Shown one piece after another: positions 62,147 to 64,000 of a stretch of DNA of 64,000 nucleotides; position 1 is the stretch's first letter, and each line of letters begins with the position of its first letter. The translations under genes and the position numbers were made by a program. The stretch is from Methanomassiliicoccales archaeon (GTDB taxonomy: Archaea; Thermoplasmatota; Thermoplasmata; Methanomassiliicoccales; JACIVX01), in NCBI GenBank assembly GCA_038850735.1, contig JAWCLO010000006.1, positions 58,147 to 122,146 of the forward strand. The letters run 5' to 3'. Under the pieces are notes generated by a model that worked only from the letters and a program-made list of their open reading frames with translations, was not told where the DNA came from and did not search any database.

Positions 62147-63028
62147 TTAGGAAACTTTCTTTGTCGATTCGACCATTTCCCAAATATATTTATCTGGTCT
62201 GTTTAATGTCACATGGGCTTTCGCATATGATCGAACTGCGAGCTCCAAAAATATTGTTGTTGCGATTCTCCAGATGTCATTCTTATTCTCTTTTAAAAAA
62301 GAAAGAATGGGTGAAATGAGATTCGTGGCGTTCCAAGTAGGAACGGTGAAGCCAAAGCGCTTTTTCATGTACATTTCTCCGATATTCACCCTTACCCTTT
62401 GTTTCAAGAATTCTCTCACAGTCTCCGGCCCTCTATTATAAACTATTGCCTCAGGAACGTACACCACTTTGAAGCCTCTTCTTTCAATTTCCATCCTTAT
62501 CCAGTCTTCATCAGTATTGGTCCCTTCAGGAAGTTGGAATTTGAAATTTCTAAACGCTATAAGTTCCCCTGTCTTGGGCACGATAAGGGACACTTTGTGA
62601 TGGAGATCCCAAAGCATTCTTACAGCAAAGCCGGCTAATGTGTCGGGTGAGTTAACAGGAACTGGATGGCCGCCTGCCATTCCCACGCTCTCATCTTTAA
62701 ATGGTGAGAGTAGATGTGCTAATGAACTATCCGCTAGAATATTGTCAGCGTTCACTAAGACAATGATATCTCCCTTAGCCTCACGTATGATCTCATTAAC
62801 AGCGGAATATTTCCCTTCTCTTCTTTCTTGGATTATGAGCGAAACCCGATAATCTATCTCCATGTATTTCCTTACGATCTCATTCGTACGATCTGTGCTC
62901 CCGCTCGAAACCACAAGAATCTCCTTTATTGAAAAATCTTCGATCTGCTGCGACGATATGGCTTTCAGCGAATTCTCTATGTTCCTTTCCTCATTGTGCG
63001 CACAAACACCAATCGTCACAGGCTGCAT
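62147..63028 (-). CDS. Family 2 glycosyltransferase
   Basis: A 293-residue GT2 enzyme (I-G-V-C-A-H-N-E-E at the start, S-S-G-S-T-D-R-T near 45, the metal-binding V-N-A-D-N near 84, and D-E-D-W-I-R-M-E near 170). A C-terminal hydrophobic helix may bind the membrane. The ATG at 63028 is chosen because it opens the GT2 fold; the longer form to 63130 overlaps the next gene. It probably acts after the DPM1-like enzyme upstream on the same strand. Confidence 0.87.
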   Translation of the reverse strand: MQPVTIGVCAHNEERNIENSLKAISSQQIEDFSIKEILVVSSGSTDRTNEIVRKYMEIDYRVSLIIQERREGKYSAVNEIIREAKGDIIVLVNADNILADSSLAHLLSPFKDESVGMAGGHPVPVNSPDTLAGFAVRMLWDLHHKVSLIVPKTGELIAFRNFKFQLPEGTNTDEDWIRMEIERRGFKVVYVPEAIVYNRGPETVREFLKQRVRVNIGEMYMKKRFGFTVPTWNATNLISPILSFLKENKNDIWRIATTIFLELAVRSYAKAHVTLNRPDKYIWEMVESTKKVS

Positions 63029-63074
63029 CGTTTCTATAAGAATCACTTGTGATAGATAATTTTCGTTTCGCCGG

Positions 63075-64000
63075 TCAGCGGTGCGTGCCAATCCTCGATC
63101 CGAATGTATCGTACACCACCGCCAAGGCAAAACCGATCAACATCGGCATCAATTGTAGGTCTGGAAGCTGGAGTGCTATGAGGTAAAAGAATACAAGGTT
63201 GAGGATGAATCCGCTAAATGCAATGAACATTGTTTGTAGTCCCCTTATAATTCCAATATTCTCTTTTTCTTCCGAGAAAAATTTGTTTGCAGCTACCACG
63301 TAACCTACCGCTAGAAGGAATGAAACGACCGTCGGAAAAATACCGAGTCTCTGTACCGGTTGCCCCATCATCATAAGGAAAAGCATTGTTGTGAAAATTC
63401 CGAGGATAAACGCAGCGATGAATCTACCGATCCAATTTAAAAGAAAGAAAGAGGTGGCGGCAGCAAATATCCGACCAGCAATCCCGCACTGCCTCATGAT
63501 CGAAAGCACGACCCTTGCGTCAAGTTTTGATGCCCCTCCTCGTCTCTCTCCAAATTCAAATTCGACCTCTCCGATTCTGACGGATTTGGGAGAAAATTTG
63601 AGCAGATCAAAAAGGATTTTGAAGCCCTTCTTTTCAAATCTTTCTTGGTTTTCCATGATGATCTTCTTGCAGAATTCCGTTCTTCCACCGAAGAAACCGC
63701 TCATGGTATCTTTGGTTCTTTTTCTTCCCTTGATTCTTAAATATGTCGATGCCAGAGTATGAGCTCCCCATGATGAGATTCTTCTCGCGAGAGTGAGCTT
63801 TTTTCTATTGCTTCTGATTCCCACGACTAGGTCATTATCGTCTCTAAGTGATTTCACAATGTCAATTACCGCAGCTGGCGGATGTTGAAAGTCTGCATCG
63901 AGGACTACGAAAAGAGAGGTATTTGTCAAAAGGATACCCTGTATTATGCTCGCCGCTAAACCACGCTCGCTTTCAGGTCTTTGAATCAACGAAATCTGAT
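63075..64000 (-). CDS. DPM1-like family 2 glycosyltransferase with GtrA-like domain (5' end outside window)
   Basis: Incomplete at the 5' side: the frame continues through the window edge. The remaining 308 residues hold the metal-binding V-L-D-A-D-F-Q-H motif, D-T-M-S-G-F-F-G-G, and from ~190 on a GtrA-like domain with four spans. It resembles polyprenyl-phosphate-sugar synthases (dolichol-phosphate mannose synthase type) that load sugars on lipid carriers for the GT-C enzymes. It precedes the second GT2 gene by 46 bases. Confidence 0.87.
   Translation of the reverse strand, partial: QISLIQRPESERGLAASIIQGILLTNTSLFVVLDADFQHPPAAVIDIVKSLRDDNDLVVGIRSNRKKLTLARRISSWGAHTLASTYLRIKGRKRTKDTMSGFFGGRTEFCKKIIMENQERFEKKGFKILFDLLKFSPKSVRIGEVEFEFGERRGGASKLDARVVLSIMRQCGIAGRIFAAATSFFLLNWIGRFIAAFILGIFTTMLFLMMMGQPVQRLGIFPTVVSFLLAVGYVVAANKFFSEEKENIGIIRGLQTMFIAFSGFILNLVFFYLIALQLPDLQLMPMLIGFALAVVYDTFGSRIGTHR

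Noticed and set aside
1..64000. CRISPR arrays, insertion sequences, prophage genes
   Set aside because: No regularly spaced direct repeats, transposase or phage structural genes were seen on either strand.

Overview
The window is archaeal chromosomal DNA. The evidence is direct: deoxyhypusine synthase, archaeal tRNA methyltransferase Trm56, an archaeal CDC48/VAT ATPase, archaeal Elp3, an Lhr-type helicase, PRC-barrel proteins, DUF531, and tRNA genes with introns one base 3' of the anticodon. Promoters are archaeal TATA boxes, many only 25-35 bp before the start codon, mixed with GGAGG/GGTGA ribosome binding sites. The gene set suits a euryarchaeon, most likely of Thermoplasmatota type; that placement is inference. 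No phage, insertion sequence or CRISPR array was seen.

Layout. 1-2.3 kb: a surface protein with CARDB repeats, one membrane span and three cytoplasmic zinc ribbons. 2.5-8.9 kb (minus): a type IV pilus-like operon with a pilin-like protein, two complete secretion ATPases and two FlaJ/TadC-like membrane proteins. 9.3-12 kb: tRNA-Phe, a possible SecB-fold protein, and a coiled-coil/RecA-like ATPase with an altered Walker A. 12.3-20.6 kb: housekeeping genes (deoxyhypusine synthase, DUF531, purM, rlmE, an FAH-family hydrolase, Lhr helicase). 20.7-25.4 kb: a redox block (HdrD-like Fe-S protein, ferritin-like protein, tungsten aldehyde:ferredoxin oxidoreductase with a structured leader, flavin-binding protein). 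25.9-31.4 kb: an ABC exporter, DUF72, SemiSWEET, LysE-type and DUF1638 genes, plus a probable 47-residue zinc-ribbon protein.

31.5-33.5 kb is gene-poor: a frameshifted methyltransferase remnant, a run of perfect hairpins that looks like an RNA gene or structured leader, and tRNA-Met. 33.5-38.3 kb carries DUF2284, tRNA-Asn, small regulators, a dolichol-kinase-like protein, Trm56, an HD protein, a gamma-carbonic-anhydrase-like protein and a PRC-barrel protein. 38.5-40.6 kb is a thioredoxin / thioredoxin-reductase-like cluster. 40.6-43.3 kb (minus) encodes a NitT/TauT-type ABC importer whose binding protein appears circularly permuted. 43.6-49.1 kb has an HTH regulator, an Sm-like protein, Elp3 and two linked TPR/zinc-ribbon genes. 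49.8-51.8 kb is a three-gene RLAN / ATP-grasp / GNAT operon, a candidate peptide- or protein-modifying system. 51.8-58.6 kb has CDC48, DUF89, an enolase-superfamily enzyme, a sugar nucleotidyltransferase, a DMT transporter and a tandem ACT protein. 58.7-64 kb is a surface-glycan locus with three GT2 enzymes, one GT-C enzyme and one secreted protein.

The strongest candidates for something undescribed are the permuted binding protein, the split RLAN/ATP-grasp/GNAT operon, the hairpin array at 32.29-32.48 kb, the dual-ATPase pilus operon and the structured leader of the tungsten oxidoreductase gene.
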